Counted from the stretch's first letter, positions 1-10,116 are shown. The stretch is 64,000 nt of DNA from Kitasatospora terrestris (GCF_039542905.1 NZ_BAABIS010000001.1:5084001-5148000), one strand, 5' to 3'. The notes: generated by a model from the sequence alone, not told the origin. A program made the numbers and translations.

Positions 1-1528
1 TCGGGCCGAGCACCCGGTTGGCGACCGCCACCGCCCGCTCCGGGCCGACCCGCAGCGCGAAGGTGGTGAGCAGCTGGGCCACGTCGATCCGCAGCGTCAG
101 GTCGCCGGCCGCGATGTCGCCGCCGGAGAGGTTGACCAGGCAGCCGGTCTTCTCGTCCACCGCCAGCAGCGACTCGCCGGTCAGCCGGCGGTGGGCGATC
201 CGGCGCTCGTGCAGGGTGCCGACCGACTCCCAGAACGAGGCCATCACCTCGTCGGTGATCTCCTCGTCCGCCAGCTCGTCGAGGGTGCGGCCGGCCACGT
301 TCTCGTAGACCAGGATCGCGGCGTCCGGGCCGAGCTCGGAGGTGGCCACCAGCTGCGGGGCCCGGGCCCCGGAGGCGGCGGCCGCGTACGCGATCAGGGC
401 CTCCTGTTCGAGGGCCTGGCGCAGCGACTGGGGGCTGCGGCGGACCGCCACCGAGCGCAGCCGCAGGCGGCGCCAGGCGCGGTAGAAGAAGCCGGAGGCC
501 TGCTGCTCGCGGTCGATGATGTGGACGTCCAGCAGCGGGCCGTGCTGCTGGGTGACCAGGTAGCGGCGGGTGCCGCCGGGCGCCTCCGGGGCGGTGTGGG
601 CGGCGGACGGCGTGAAGCCGACCTTGCGCAGGCCGATCATCAGGCTCTTGCCGGTCGGCCGGATGTTCGGCGAGCCGATCGCGTACAGCGTGCCGTACGC
701 CACGGACCAGCCGATCAGCACGGTGAGGATCAGCGACAGCGGGGTGGTGTAGCCGCTGATCAGCTCGGTCGCGCCGCTGAGGATCACCACCACCCACAGC
801 GCCACCCGCCAGCGGGGTCTGGAGGACATCCCGACCGCGGTCATGTAGGCGATCACCGGCGCCAGGTAGCCGTGCACCGGGTCGGTCAGGGTGTCCCCGC
901 CGCCCGGGGGGAACTGGGTCAGCGCGTTGCGGATCGCGTCCGGGGCGCTCGCCGCCACCCACCAGTCCACGCCCAGCGAGACGCCGTACGCCAGCACCGA
1001 GGCGAGCACGCCGTCGGCGACCCGCAGGCCGTCCCGCTTGATCAGCCGCTCCACCGCGAACGCCAGCGGCACCGCCAGCACCGCCACGCTGGAGACCAGC
1101 GCGGCGATGGTGGAGAGCACGCTCGGGATGTGCTTGGCGTTGGCGGTGATGTCGCTCTCGATGCCGGTGGTGGTGGAGACCGCCACCTGTGCGAGGACGA
1201 ACACCGCGATGATGCCGAGCACACCGGCGGTGAACCGGATCAGGTCCGAGGGGCGGTGCGCCCGCGGCGGCAGCAGCGGTTCGTCGACCGCCAGGTGCTC
1301 GCCGGTCGGCTCCTCGTCCGGTCCGGTGTCGTCAGGGACCACCCCGTCAGGTGGTCCGTCGTACGCGACCACGTTCTCGTCCTCCCCCGTGCCCGCCTCC
1401 GGAACCGGTCCGGCGGGTGTCTTGTGCAGTGAGACGGCGGGTGGCTCGACCTGCGGGTGCCCGGCAGAACCGTCGGTCGCGGACTCCCCGGAGCCCTCGT
1501 CCACGTTCAATTCTGCCGTCCCGGTCAT
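1..1528 (-). CDS. Membrane protein with kinase-like domain (C-terminus outside window)
   Basis: The ATG lies at 1528 and the frame runs off the left edge, so about 509 N-terminal residues are present. Residues 1-95 are acidic and hydrophilic. About six hydrophobic segments follow between residues 98 and 290 (for example LIRFTAGVLGIIAVFVLAQV). From about residue 300 the protein is soluble and resembles a degenerate kinase fold: ILVYENVAGRTLDEL could be the hinge, and HERRIAHRRLTGESLL sits where a catalytic loop would be but lacks the catalytic Asp. Actinobacterial lysylphosphatidylglycerol-synthase-like membrane proteins (TIGR00374 type) often have this layout followed by a second membrane domain, which would lie outside the window. 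The family call is an inference. The gene is divergent from the alkyltransferase-like gene. Confidence 0.65.
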   Translation of the reverse strand, partial: MTGTAELNVDEGSGESATDGSAGHPQVEPPAVSLHKTPAGPVPEAGTGEDENVVAYDGPPDGVVPDDTGPDEEPTGEHLAVDEPLLPPRAHRPSDLIRFTAGVLGIIAVFVLAQVAVSTTTGIESDITANAKHIPSVLSTIAALVSSVAVLAVPLAFAVERLIKRDGLRVADGVLASVLAYGVSLGVDWWVAASAPDAIRNALTQFPPGGGDTLTDPVHGYLAPVIAYMTAVGMSSRPRWRVALWVVVILSGATELISGYTTPLSLILTVLIGWSVAYGTLYAIGSPNIRPTGKSLMIGLRKVGFTPSAAHTAPEAPGGTRRYLVTQQHGPLLDVHIIDREQQASGFFYRAWRRLRLRSVAVRRSPQSLRQALEQEALIAYAAAASGARAPQLVATSELGPDAAILVYENVAGRTLDELADEEITDEVMASFWESVGTLHERRIAHRRLTGESLLAVDEKTGCLVNLSGGDIAAGDLTLRIDVAQLLTTFALRVGPERAVAVANRVLGP

Positions 1529-1672
1529 CTGGTCTTGTCCTCGTATCACCACGCACTGCCCCGAAGATGCTGCCATGCCGGACGGTCCGGCGCCGGGCAG
1601 GGGGCGCATCAGGCGCGGCGGATCGCCCGCTCGGGGTCCTGGAAATCGACCGGATGGGGAAGAATGCGGCGG

Positions 1673-2026
1673 ATGACCGAGAGTACGCGCGAGGACGGCC
1701 CCGCGGGCGCGGACGACGGCGCGGAGCTGCCGCCGTTCGCGGAGGCCGTGCTCGACCTCACCGAGCGGATCCCACCGGGCCGGGTGATGACCTACGGCGA
1801 CGTCGCCGAGTACCTCGGCCGGGGCGGCCCGCGCCAGGTCGGCCGGGTGATGGCGCTCCACGGCGGCGCCGTGCCCTGGTGGCGGGTGATCCGCGCCGAC
1901 GGCCGCCCGCTGCCCGGCCACGAGCACCGTGCCCTGCCCGAGTACCGTGCCGAGGGCACCCCGCTGCGCACGGTCGGCGACTCGCTCCGGGTCGACCTGC
2001 GACAGGCCCGCTGGGACGGGCGGTAG
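1673..2026 (+). CDS. Alkyltransferase-like (MGMT-family) DNA-binding protein
   Basis: 117 residues with the MGMT C-terminal domain fold: the helix-turn-helix stretch RVMTYGDVAEYLGRGGPRQVGRVM and the G-x-x-PWWRVI motif. In true O6-alkylguanine transferases this motif is PCHRV with the alkyl-accepting Cys. Here the Cys is replaced by Trp, the hallmark of ATL proteins, which bind alkylated guanine and hand the lesion to nucleotide excision repair but cannot reverse it. Two in-frame ATGs are possible (1664 and 1673); 1673 gives the usual length. It lies just upstream of adnA, and in mycobacteria an MGMT-like gene also neighbours adnA. A DNA-damage recognition role is inferred from the family. Confidence 0.85.
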   Translation: MTESTREDGPAGADDGAELPPFAEAVLDLTERIPPGRVMTYGDVAEYLGRGGPRQVGRVMALHGGAVPWWRVIRADGRPLPGHEHRALPEYRAEGTPLRTVGDSLRVDLRQARWDGR

Positions 2027-2153
2027 TCGTCTCTTTTTCGCCCGATCCCGTGCGCGGGAGGGGGTTGTCGGTGCAGGATCGTAGGCTCGGTGCGGGCGAG
2101 GTCCGTTGCGGCCCCGCCCCGCACATGCCCTGGTACAACCCGTCTGGACCGCA

Positions 2154-5100
2154 GTGACCCCGCCCTTCCGCCTGGTGCGCAGCCCCCTCGCACAGCCCGA
2201 GCCGCCCGTCCTGGACCCGTACCAGCAGGCGGTGGTCGAGCACGCCGGTGGGCCGCTGCTGGTGCTGGCCGGGCCCGGCACGGGCAAGACCACCACGTTG
2301 GTCGAGGCCGTCACCCGGCGGATAGCGGACGGCACCGATCCCGAGCGGATCCTGGTCCTCACCTTCGGCCGCAAGGCGGCGATGGAGCTGCGCGACCGGA
2401 TGACCGCCCGGGTCGCCGCGGGCGTCGCCGTGCCGCAGGCGACCACCTTCCACTCCTTCTGCTACGCGCTGCTGCGCGCCCACCAGGACCCTGAGGAGTA
2501 CGCCGAGCCGCTGCGGCTGCTCTCCGGCCCCGAGCAGGACGTGATGGTCCGCGAGCTGCTGGCCGGCGACGCGGAGGACGCCAGGGCCGGCGTCGGACGG
2601 ATCGGCTGGCCGCTCGACCTGCGGGCCTGCCTGACCACCCGCGGGTTCGCCGACGAGGTCCGGGCCGTGCTCGCGCGCAGCCGCGAGCTCGGGCTCGGCG
2701 AGCACGAGCTGGCCCGCTTCGCCGAGGGCGTCCAGCGGCCCGACTGGGCGGCCGCCGCGCACTTCCTCGCGGACTACCTGGACGTCCTGGACATGCGGGG
2801 GGTGCTGGACTACGCGGAGCTGGTCCACCGGGCCGTGCTGCTCGCCGAACGCCCGGAGGTCGGGGACGCGCTGCGCGGCCGGTACGACGTGGTCTTCGTC
2901 GACGAGTACCAGGACACCGACCCCTCCCAGGTGCGGCTGCTGCAGCAGCTCGCCGGAGGCGGCCGCGACCTGGTCGCGGTCGGTGACCCGGACCAGTCGA
3001 TCTACGCCTTCCGCGGCGCCGACATCAACGGCATCCTCGACTTCCCCGACGCCTTCCGGCGGGCCGACGGCCGGCCGGCCGAGGTGGCCGTGCTGCGGGT
3101 GTCCCGGCGGTCCGGGGCGGTGCTGCTGGCCGCCTCGCGGGAGCTCACCCGGCGGATGCCGATGGGCCGGCTGCCCGCCGACAAGCTCGCCCAGCACCGC
3201 GCGCTGCTGCCCTCCCGCGAGGGCGGGGCGGTCGAGGTGTACACCTACCCGACCCCCGGCGCGGAACTGGACTCGGTCGCCGACCTGCTCCGCCGGGCGC
3301 ACCTGGAGGACGGGGTGCCCTGGGGCGAGATGGCGGTGCTGGTCCGCGCCGGCGGGCGGACCATCCCCGGCGTCCGGCGGGCCCTGGGCGCGGCCGGCGT
3401 GCCGCTGGAGATCGACGGCGACGACATCCCGCTGCGCGACGAGCCCGGTGTGGTGCCGCTGCTGACCGCGCTCCGGGTCTGCGCGGAGCCGGCCGAGGCG
3501 ATGACCGTCGACATCGCGCACACCCTGCTCACCGGCCCGATGGGCGGCCTGGACGGCTCCGACCTGCGGCGGCTGGGTCGGGCACTGAGGGAGGAGGCGC
3601 GAGCCGAGGGGCACGAGGTGGTCGCCCCGGCCGAGGCGCTGATCCGGGACGCCCTCGCGGAGCCCGAGCGGCTGATGCTGCTGGACGGCCCCTACGCCCG
3701 CCGCGCCCGCGAGCTCGGGACGCTGCTGCGCAAGGTCCGGGAGCTGCTGTCCGGCGGCGGGGGCGCCGAGGACGCGCTGTGGGAGCTGTGGGACGGCAGC
3801 CGCCGCTGGCGCGAGCGGCTGGAGCGGGCCGCCCTGCGCGGCGGCACCGCCGGCCGCAACGCCGACCGAGACCTGGACGCGCTGTGCGCGCTGTTCGAGA
3901 CCGCCGCGCGGGCGGAGGAGCAGGTGGCGGGCCACCGCAGCGCGCTGGACCTGCTCGCCGAGCTGGAGGCGCAGGACATCGCCGCCGACACCCTCACCGT
4001 GCGCGCCGTGCGGCCGGACGCGGTCCGGCTGATGACCGCGCACCGCTCGAAGGGCCTGGAGTGGCGGGTGGTCGTGGTGGCCGGCGTCCAGGACGGCCTC
4101 TGGCCGGACCTCCGCCGCCGCGGCTCCCTGCTGGAGGCCGACCGGATCGGCCGGGACGGCCTCGCCGAACCGCTCACCCCGGCCGCGCTGCTCGCGGAGG
4201 AGCGGCGCCTCTTCTACACCGCGGCCACCCGCGCCAAGGACCGGCTGATCGTCACCGCGGTGAAGGCCCCCGCCGAGGACGGCGACGAGCCGTCGCGGTT
4301 CCTGCGCGAGCTCTACCGGGAGGAGCTCGACCCGCGGACCGGCAAGGTGCGCTCCCGCACCCCCCAGGTGACCGTCGCCGAGGTGACCAGCCGGCCGCGG
4401 CGGCCGCTGTCGGTGTCCGCCCTGGTGGCGGAGCTGCGCGCGGTCACCGTCGACCCGGCCCGCTCGCCGGAGCTGCGCCGGGCGGCGGCCGAGCGGCTCG
4501 CCCGGCTGGCGTCCGCGCTCGACGAGGACGGCCACCCGCTGGTCCCCTCCGCGCACCCCGACCGCTGGTGGGGCCTGGACGAGCAGACCGCCGCGCCCGA
4601 GCCGCTGCGGGCGGACGGCGTACCGGTCCGGCTGTCCGGCAGCGGCCTGGAACAGCTCGACGACTGCGCGCTCCAGTGGTTCTTGGAGAAGGACGTGAGG
4701 GCCGGCACCACCACCACCGCCGCCCAGGGCTTCGGCAACGTCGTCCACGCGCTGGCCGACGAGGTCGGCTCCGGCCGCACCCCCGCCGACCTCGCCGTCC
4801 TGATGGAGCGGCTGGACACGGTGTGGGACGCGCTGGCCTTCGACGCGCCGTGGAAGTCGCAGCAGGAGAAGGCCGAGGCCCGGGCGGCGCTGGAGCGCTT
4901 CCTGCACTGGCACGTGCTGGAGCGGGAACGCACCCTCGTCGCCACCGAGCACGGCTTCGACCTGACCCTGGACGTCGGCGGGATCGCGGTCCGCATCCGC
5001 GGCTCGATGGACCGCGTCGAGCGGGACGCGGCGGGCCGCGCGTACGTCGTCGACTTCAAGACCGGCAAGCAGATCCCGACCGACAAGTCGCTGCCCGAGC

Positions 5101-5420
5101 ACAAGCAGCTCGCCGTCTACCAGCTGGCCGTGCGCGGCGGCGCGCTGGACGGGCTGCCCGGCTTCGACGACGGCGCCGCCACCCCGGGCGGCGCGGAGCT
5201 GGTGCACCTGCGCGAGCCCGCCAAGGGCGAGCCCGAGGCACCGAAGGTGCAGCGGCAGCTGCCCGCCGAGGGCGAGCCGTGGATCGAGAACCTGCTCGCC
5301 GAGTCGGCCGGCCGGGTGCTCGCCGAGCGCTTCGTCCCCACCGTCGGCGAGGGCTGCGCGCGCTGCGCCTTCCGCGGCAGCTGCTCCGCCCAGCGCGACG
5401 GGCGCCAGCTTGTCGACTGA
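2154..5420 (+). CDS. adnA: ATP-dependent helicase-nuclease subunit AdnA
   Basis: 1088 residues: a UvrD/Rep-type superfamily 1A motor followed by a RecB-like nuclease. Walker A is GPGTGKTT near residues 40-47 and Walker B is DEYQDTD near 248. The later motor motif VRLMTAHRSKGLEWR is also present. The nuclease carries VVDFKTGK near residue 964. Four cysteines (C838 and C1067, C1070, C1076 in GCARCAFRGSC) frame the nuclease as in AddB/AdnA-type iron-sulfur nucleases. With AdnB it should form the heterodimer that resects double-strand breaks in actinobacteria. The start is uncertain: GTG 2154 is the first sensible codon but lacks a Shine-Dalgarno sequence, and GTG 2175 is an alternative. It overlaps or directly abuts adnB. 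Confidence 0.88.
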   Translation: MTPPFRLVRSPLAQPEPPVLDPYQQAVVEHAGGPLLVLAGPGTGKTTTLVEAVTRRIADGTDPERILVLTFGRKAAMELRDRMTARVAAGVAVPQATTFHSFCYALLRAHQDPEEYAEPLRLLSGPEQDVMVRELLAGDAEDARAGVGRIGWPLDLRACLTTRGFADEVRAVLARSRELGLGEHELARFAEGVQRPDWAAAAHFLADYLDVLDMRGVLDYAELVHRAVLLAERPEVGDALRGRYDVVFVDEYQDTDPSQVRLLQQLAGGGRDLVAVGDPDQSIYAFRGADINGILDFPDAFRRADGRPAEVAVLRVSRRSGAVLLAASRELTRRMPMGRLPADKLAQHRALLPSREGGAVEVYTYPTPGAELDSVADLLRRAHLEDGVPWGEMAVLVRAGGRTIPGVRRALGAAGVPLEIDGDDIPLRDEPGVVPLLTALRVCAEPAEAMTVDIAHTLLTGPMGGLDGSDLRRLGRALREEARAEGHEVVAPAEALIRDALAEPERLMLLDGPYARRARELGTLLRKVRELLSGGGGAEDALWELWDGSRRWRERLERAALRGGTAGRNADRDLDALCALFETAARAEEQVAGHRSALDLLAELEAQDIAADTLTVRAVRPDAVRLMTAHRSKGLEWRVVVVAGVQDGLWPDLRRRGSLLEADRIGRDGLAEPLTPAALLAEERRLFYTAATRAKDRLIVTAVKAPAEDGDEPSRFLRELYREELDPRTGKVRSRTPQVTVAEVTSRPRRPLSVSALVAELRAVTVDPARSPELRRAAAERLARLASALDEDGHPLVPSAHPDRWWGLDEQTAAPEPLRADGVPVRLSGSGLEQLDDCALQWFLEKDVRAGTTTTAAQGFGNVVHALADEVGSGRTPADLAVLMERLDTVWDALAFDAPWKSQQEKAEARAALERFLHWHVLERERTLVATEHGFDLTLDVGGIAVRIRGSMDRVERDAAGRAYVVDFKTGKQIPTDKSLPEHKQLAVYQLAVRGGALDGLPGFDDGAATPGGAELVHLREPAKGEPEAPKVQRQLPAEGEPWIENLLAESAGRVLAERFVPTVGEGCARCAFRGSCSAQRDGRQLVD

Positions 5421-5514
5421 CCCCGGCCACCCGGACCCCCTCCCGCCGCGGGCGGAGCCGCTGCGGGAACCCGGGGCGCGGGTGGAGCCGGCCGCGTCGC
5501 TTACGGTTGGGGGC

Positions 5515-8500
5515 GTGCTCAGCGATCCCGAGGAACTCAAGGAGCTGCTCGGGATCCCGTTCAACCCCGAGCAGATGCGGGCCATCGGCGCACCGCTGGA
5601 GCCCGCGGTGATCGTGGCGGGCGCCGGGTCGGGCAAGACCACGGTGATGGCGGCCCGGGTGGTGTGGCTGGTCGGCTCCGGCGCGGTCCGCCCCGAGCAG
5701 GTGCTGGGCCTGACCTTCACCAACAAGGCCGCCGGCGAGCTCGCCGAGCGGGTGCGCACCGCGCTGCTGCGCGCCCGCGTCCTGGACCCGGACGAGGACG
5801 CCCTCGGCGAGCCGCAGATCTCCACCTACCACGCGTTCGCCGGCACTCTGCTCAAGGAGCACGGCCTGCGCCTGGGGATAGAGCCGGACGTCCGGCTGCT
5901 CGCCGACGCGACCCGCTTCCAGCTCGCCGCCAAGGTGCTGCGCTCGGCGCGCGGCCCGTACCCGGCGCTGAGCGGGACCTTCTCCTCCCTGGTCGCCGAG
6001 CTGATCGCGCTCGACTCCGAGCTGGCCGAGCACCTGGTCGACCCGGAGCGGCTGCGCGGCCACGACTCCGAACTGCTCGACACCCTCGCCACCAAGAAGT
6101 TGAGCAACGAGGACCTGCGCGCCGTCCCGAAGGCGGCCCGGGCCCGGCTGGAGCTGCTGGAGCTGGTCGAGGACTACCGGCGGCGCAAGCGGGCCGCCGG
6201 GCTGATGGACTTCGGCGACCAGATCGCCGCCTCCGCCCGGCTCGCCCAGGAGCGGCCGGAGGTCGGCCGGCTGCTGCGCGCCCAGTACCGGGTGGTGCTG
6301 CTGGACGAGTACCAGGACACCTCGGTCGCCCAACGGCTGATGCTGTCCGGCCTGTTCGGCGGCGCGCACAGCACCGGGCACCCGGTGACCGCGGTCGGCG
6401 ACCCCTGCCAGGCGATCTACGGCTGGCGCGGTGCCTCGGTCGCCAACCTGGACGACTTCCCGGCGCACTTCCCCAAGCAGGACGGCTCGCCGGGCGCCCG
6501 GTACGCGCTCAGCGAGAACCGGCGCAGCGGCGGCCGGCTGCTGGCGTTCGCCAACCACCTGGCCGAGCCGCTGCGCGAGATGCACGAGGGCGTGGAGGCG
6601 CTGCGCCCGGCGCCCGGGGCGGAGCGGGACGGCTTCGTCCGGGCCGCGCTGCTGCCCACCCACGCGGAGGAGGTGGCGTGGCTGGGCGACCGGATCGCGC
6701 ACCTGGTCCGCACCGGGACGGCGCCGGGCCGGATCGCGGTGCTGTGCCGGGCGGGCAGCGCCTTCCCGGACATCCACGCGGCGCTGGTCGCCCGGGACGT
6801 GCCGGTCGAGGTGGTGGGCCTCGGCGGCCTGCTGCAACTCCCCGAGGTGGCGGACCTGGTGGCGGTCTGCGAGGTGCTGCAGGACCCGACCGCCAACGCG
6901 GCGCTGGTCCGGCTGCTGATCGGCCCGCGCTGGCGGATCGGCCCGCGCGATCTGGCGCTGCTCGGCCGCCGGGCCGCGGACCTGGTCCGCACCGCCCGCC
7001 CGGACGGCAGCGACCCGCTGGCGGCGGCGGTCGCCGAGACCGACCCGACCGAGGTGGTCTCGCTCGCCGACGCCCTGGAGACCTTCCTCGACGCGGAGCA
7101 GCCCGACGAGCTGCCGTTCTCCCCGGAGGCCAAGGTCCGCTTCGCGCGCCTGGCCCGGGAGGTCCGCGAGCTGCGCCGGGCGCTGGCCGAGCCGCTGATG
7201 GACGTGCTGCACCGGGTGCTCGCGGTGACCGGTCTGGAGGTGGAGCTGTCCGCCTCGCCGCTGGCGCTGGCCGCCCGCCGGCGGGAGACCCTGCACGCCT
7301 TCCTGGACATTGCGGCGGGCTTCGCCGACCTGGACGGCGACCCGGGCCTGGCCGCGTTCCTGGCGTTCCTGCGGGCCGCCCAGGAGTACGAGCGCGGCCT
7401 GGACAACAGCCTGCCCGGCGGCGAGGACACCGTGAAGGTGCTGACCGCGCACAAGTCCAAGGGCCTGGAGTGGGACGTGGTCGCCGTCCCCGGGCTGGTC
7501 AAGGACGCCTTCCCCAGCAACAAGGGCCGCGAGCGCTGGACCAGCACCAAGAAGGTGCTGCCGCACGCGCTGCGCGGCGACGCCGCCACCCTGCCCGCCG
7601 ACCCGGAGTGGACCGGCAAGGGCATGGGCCTGTTCAAGCAGGCGATGATCCGGCACTCGGCGGTCGAGGAACTGCGGCTCGGCTACGTCGCGTTCACCCG
7701 GCCCCGGTCGCTGCTGCTGGCCTCCGGGCACTGGTGGGGGCCGAGCCAGAAGCGCCGGCGCGGCCCGTCCTCCTTCCTGCTGGAGCTGAGGGCGCACTGC
7801 GAGCGGGAGGCGGGCAACGGCGAGTTGGACGTCTGGGCCGAGGAGCCGCTGCCGGACGCCGAGAACCCGGCGTTCGCGGTCTCGGTGGAGACCCCGTGGC
7901 CGCTGCCGCTGGACCCGGCCGCGCAGACCTCCCGGCGGCGGGTGGCGGACGTGGTCCGGGCCCGGCTGGCCGGACTGCCCGCGCCCGAGCCGGAGCGGAT
8001 GGCGGTCGAGGACCAGCGCCTGGTCGCCTCCTGGGACCGCGATCTCGGCGCGCTGCTGGGCGAGTTGGAGCGCTCCCGGCGGGCCGTGCGGGACGTCGAG
8101 CTGCCCGCCTCGCTCTCCGCCACCCAGTTGCTGCGCCTCGCCGCCGACCCGGACGGCTTCGCCGCCGAGCTGGCCCGGCCGATGCCCCGCCCGCCCGCGC
8201 CCGCCGCCCGCCGGGGCACCCGCTTCCACGCCTGGGTGCAGGCGCGGTTCGACCAGCCGCTGCTGCTCGGCCCGGACGCGCTGCCCGGCCTGGACGAGGA
8301 CGGCATCGAGGACGAGAAGGACCTGGAGCGGCTCAAGGAGGCCTTCCTGCGCGGCCCCTACGCGGGCCGCCGGCCGTACCGGGTCGAGGAGCCGTTCCAC
8401 CTGGTGCTGGCGGGGCGGGTGGTGCGCGGCCGGATCGACGCGGTGTACCGCGACCGTGACGGTGGCTCAGCGTCACCGGAGTCGTACCGGTACGAAGTGG

Positions 8501-8703
8501 TCGACTGGAAGACCGGCCGCGAGGAGAGCGCGGACCCGCTGCAGCTCGCCGTCTACCGGCTGGCCTGGGCGGAGCGGACCGGTGTCCCGGCCGAGCAGGT
8601 CACGGCGTCGTTCCTCTACGTGCGCAGTGGCCGGATCGTGAGACCGTCAGGACTTCCCGACCGAAAAGAGTTGAGCGAGCTCCTGATCGGGAATAGCTCA
8701 TAA
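5515..8703 (+). CDS. adnB: ATP-dependent helicase-nuclease subunit AdnB
   Basis: 1062 residues from GTG 5515. An N-terminal UvrD-like motor has Walker A GAGSGKTT at residues 36-43, DEYQDTS near 264 and VKVLTAHKSKGLEWD. A C-terminal RecB-like nuclease has GTRFHAWV, GRIDAVYRDRD and YEVVDWKTG near residue 997. It is the second subunit of the AdnAB double-strand-break resection machine. The frame is open upstream to a TTG at 5410 that overlaps the adnA stop. GTG 5515 is preferred because a G-rich stretch precedes it and homologues begin near LSDPEELKELLGIP. The 94-nt gap or the overlap both fit an operon with adnA. The motor motifs are intact in both subunits. Confidence 0.88.
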   Translation: MLSDPEELKELLGIPFNPEQMRAIGAPLEPAVIVAGAGSGKTTVMAARVVWLVGSGAVRPEQVLGLTFTNKAAGELAERVRTALLRARVLDPDEDALGEPQISTYHAFAGTLLKEHGLRLGIEPDVRLLADATRFQLAAKVLRSARGPYPALSGTFSSLVAELIALDSELAEHLVDPERLRGHDSELLDTLATKKLSNEDLRAVPKAARARLELLELVEDYRRRKRAAGLMDFGDQIAASARLAQERPEVGRLLRAQYRVVLLDEYQDTSVAQRLMLSGLFGGAHSTGHPVTAVGDPCQAIYGWRGASVANLDDFPAHFPKQDGSPGARYALSENRRSGGRLLAFANHLAEPLREMHEGVEALRPAPGAERDGFVRAALLPTHAEEVAWLGDRIAHLVRTGTAPGRIAVLCRAGSAFPDIHAALVARDVPVEVVGLGGLLQLPEVADLVAVCEVLQDPTANAALVRLLIGPRWRIGPRDLALLGRRAADLVRTARPDGSDPLAAAVAETDPTEVVSLADALETFLDAEQPDELPFSPEAKVRFARLAREVRELRRALAEPLMDVLHRVLAVTGLEVELSASPLALAARRRETLHAFLDIAAGFADLDGDPGLAAFLAFLRAAQEYERGLDNSLPGGEDTVKVLTAHKSKGLEWDVVAVPGLVKDAFPSNKGRERWTSTKKVLPHALRGDAATLPADPEWTGKGMGLFKQAMIRHSAVEELRLGYVAFTRPRSLLLASGHWWGPSQKRRRGPSSFLLELRAHCEREAGNGELDVWAEEPLPDAENPAFAVSVETPWPLPLDPAAQTSRRRVADVVRARLAGLPAPEPERMAVEDQRLVASWDRDLGALLGELERSRRAVRDVELPASLSATQLLRLAADPDGFAAELARPMPRPPAPAARRGTRFHAWVQARFDQPLLLGPDALPGLDEDGIEDEKDLERLKEAFLRGPYAGRRPYRVEEPFHLVLAGRVVRGRIDAVYRDRDGGSASPESYRYEVVDWKTGREESADPLQLAVYRLAWAERTGVPAEQVTASFLYVRSGRIVRPSGLPDRKELSELLIGNSS

Positions 8704-8898
8704 GAAGTCACTCAGAGCATCCAAGTCGTCACAAGATCGAGCGAAACCTGTGCGCTGTGCACGTTTCGCGCCTATTGTGGGGTCGGTAACCGGTCATCTC
8801 CCCGTACTCCGGCCGCCGGCAGGGGCCCAGCCCCTGACTTTCCGTCATCACCGCAGGTGTCCACCGGCACCGGCCACCTTCCGCTGGAGAGACCGACG

Positions 8899-10116
8899 TT
8901 GAGCGCGACCGGATGGATCAGGGACAGATTCACCGGCCCGCCCCCGGGGGGCGTGCCGGGCACCGTGACGGGCACCTGGCCGAAGACCTCCCACGCCCTG
9001 CCGCTGATCGGCATGGTGCTGGTGGTCTCCCTCGACTACTTCACCAACAGCGAGGTGACCGTCGAACCGGCGATCACCGCCGTTCCCGCGCTGGCCGCCG
9101 TGGTCAGCCGGCGCACCTGGTACCCGCTCTTCGTCGGCGCCGTCGCCGAGCTCTGCTCCTTCCTGATGGCCTGGTACAACGGCGTGCTCGGGGAGTCCGT
9201 GCACACCGCGACCGTGCTCGCGGTCGCCCTGGTCGCCGGGATCGGGTACGTCAGCGCCACCCTGCGGCTGCGCCAGGAGCAGGCGCTGGCCGACGCCCGG
9301 CTGGTCGCCGACATCGCCCGGCGGGTGCTGCTGCGCCCCGTCCCCGACCGGGTCGGCAGCGTCCGGGCCGCCGTCCACTACGCGGCCGCCGCCGCCCAGG
9401 CCTCGATCGGCGGCGACCTGTACGAGGTGGTCAACACCCGGCACGGCGTCCGGGCCGTGGTCGGCGACGTCCGCGGCAAGGGTCTCGCCGCGGTGGAGAC
9501 CGCGGCGGCCGTGCTCGGCGCGTTCCGCGAGGCCGCGCACCAGGAGCCGGCCCTCGACCGGGTCGCCGGCTGGCTCGCGGTCAGCCTCGACCGCGCCCTG
9601 CACGAGACCGACCACCCCGGGGTGGAGGAGGAGTTCGTCACCCTGGTGCTGATCGGCGTCTGCCCGGACGGCTCGGTGGAGATCGTCAACTGCGGCCACC
9701 CGGCGCCGCTGCTGCTCACCGCCGACGGCTGCCGGGCGGTGGAGCCGGAGGAGCCGGTGCCGCCGCTCGGCGTGCTCGACCCGGCGGACGTTCGGCCGCC
9801 CGTCCAGCGGGTCGCCGTACGGCCGGGGGACCGGGTGCTGCTCTACACCGACGGCGTGATCGAGGCCCGCGACCACCGCGGCTCCTTCTACCCGCTCGCC
9901 GGCCGGATCGGCGAACTCGCCGTCGGCGGGCCGGTCGAGGTGCTCCGGCGCCTCCACGAGGACGTCGTCCGCCACGTCGGCCACAAGCTCGGCGACGACG
10001 CGGCGATGCTGCTGCTGCAGTACGAGCCGCCGGCCCCCGAGCTCCCGCAGCCCCGGCAGGGCCGCGAGGCCCTGCCGGACAGCGGCTCCGCCGCGGGGCG
10101 GGCCACCGGTTCCTAG
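8899..10116 (+). CDS. Membrane-anchored PP2C/SpoIIE-type serine phosphatase
   Basis: 405 residues from TTG 8899, which has GGAGAG seven bases upstream (GTG 8857 is an alternative). Three or four hydrophobic helices occupy residues 30-120, and a short coiled linker (LRLRQEQALADARLVADIARR) leads into a SpoIIE/RsbU phosphatase domain. That domain has the PP2C metal-binding signatures GGDLYEVV, VVGDVRGKGL and GHPAPLLL, with LLYTDGVIEARD and GDDAAML. Such proteins dephosphorylate anti-anti-sigma factors in partner-switching pathways, and their partner here is unknown. The RsbW-like ATPase at 17976-18479 is a candidate in the same window, but linkage is weak. Its stop codon shares a CTAG with the convergent neighbour. 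Confidence 0.85.
   Translation: MSATGWIRDRFTGPPPGGVPGTVTGTWPKTSHALPLIGMVLVVSLDYFTNSEVTVEPAITAVPALAAVVSRRTWYPLFVGAVAELCSFLMAWYNGVLGESVHTATVLAVALVAGIGYVSATLRLRQEQALADARLVADIARRVLLRPVPDRVGSVRAAVHYAAAAAQASIGGDLYEVVNTRHGVRAVVGDVRGKGLAAVETAAAVLGAFREAAHQEPALDRVAGWLAVSLDRALHETDHPGVEEEFVTLVLIGVCPDGSVEIVNCGHPAPLLLTADGCRAVEPEEPVPPLGVLDPADVRPPVQRVAVRPGDRVLLYTDGVIEARDHRGSFYPLAGRIGELAVGGPVEVLRRLHEDVVRHVGHKLGDDAAMLLLQYEPPAPELPQPRQGREALPDSGSAAGRATGS

Noticed and set aside
1758-5825. A 1355-codon open frame on the minus strand opposite adnA
   Set aside because: Low-complexity composition rich in Gly, Arg, Pro, His and Gln. It is antisense to a gene with clear helicase and nuclease motifs, so it is a GC-bias shadow.
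5056-8400. A 1114-codon minus-strand frame opposite adnB
   Set aside because: Same kind of shadow: no domain motifs and mirrored over a well-supported gene.
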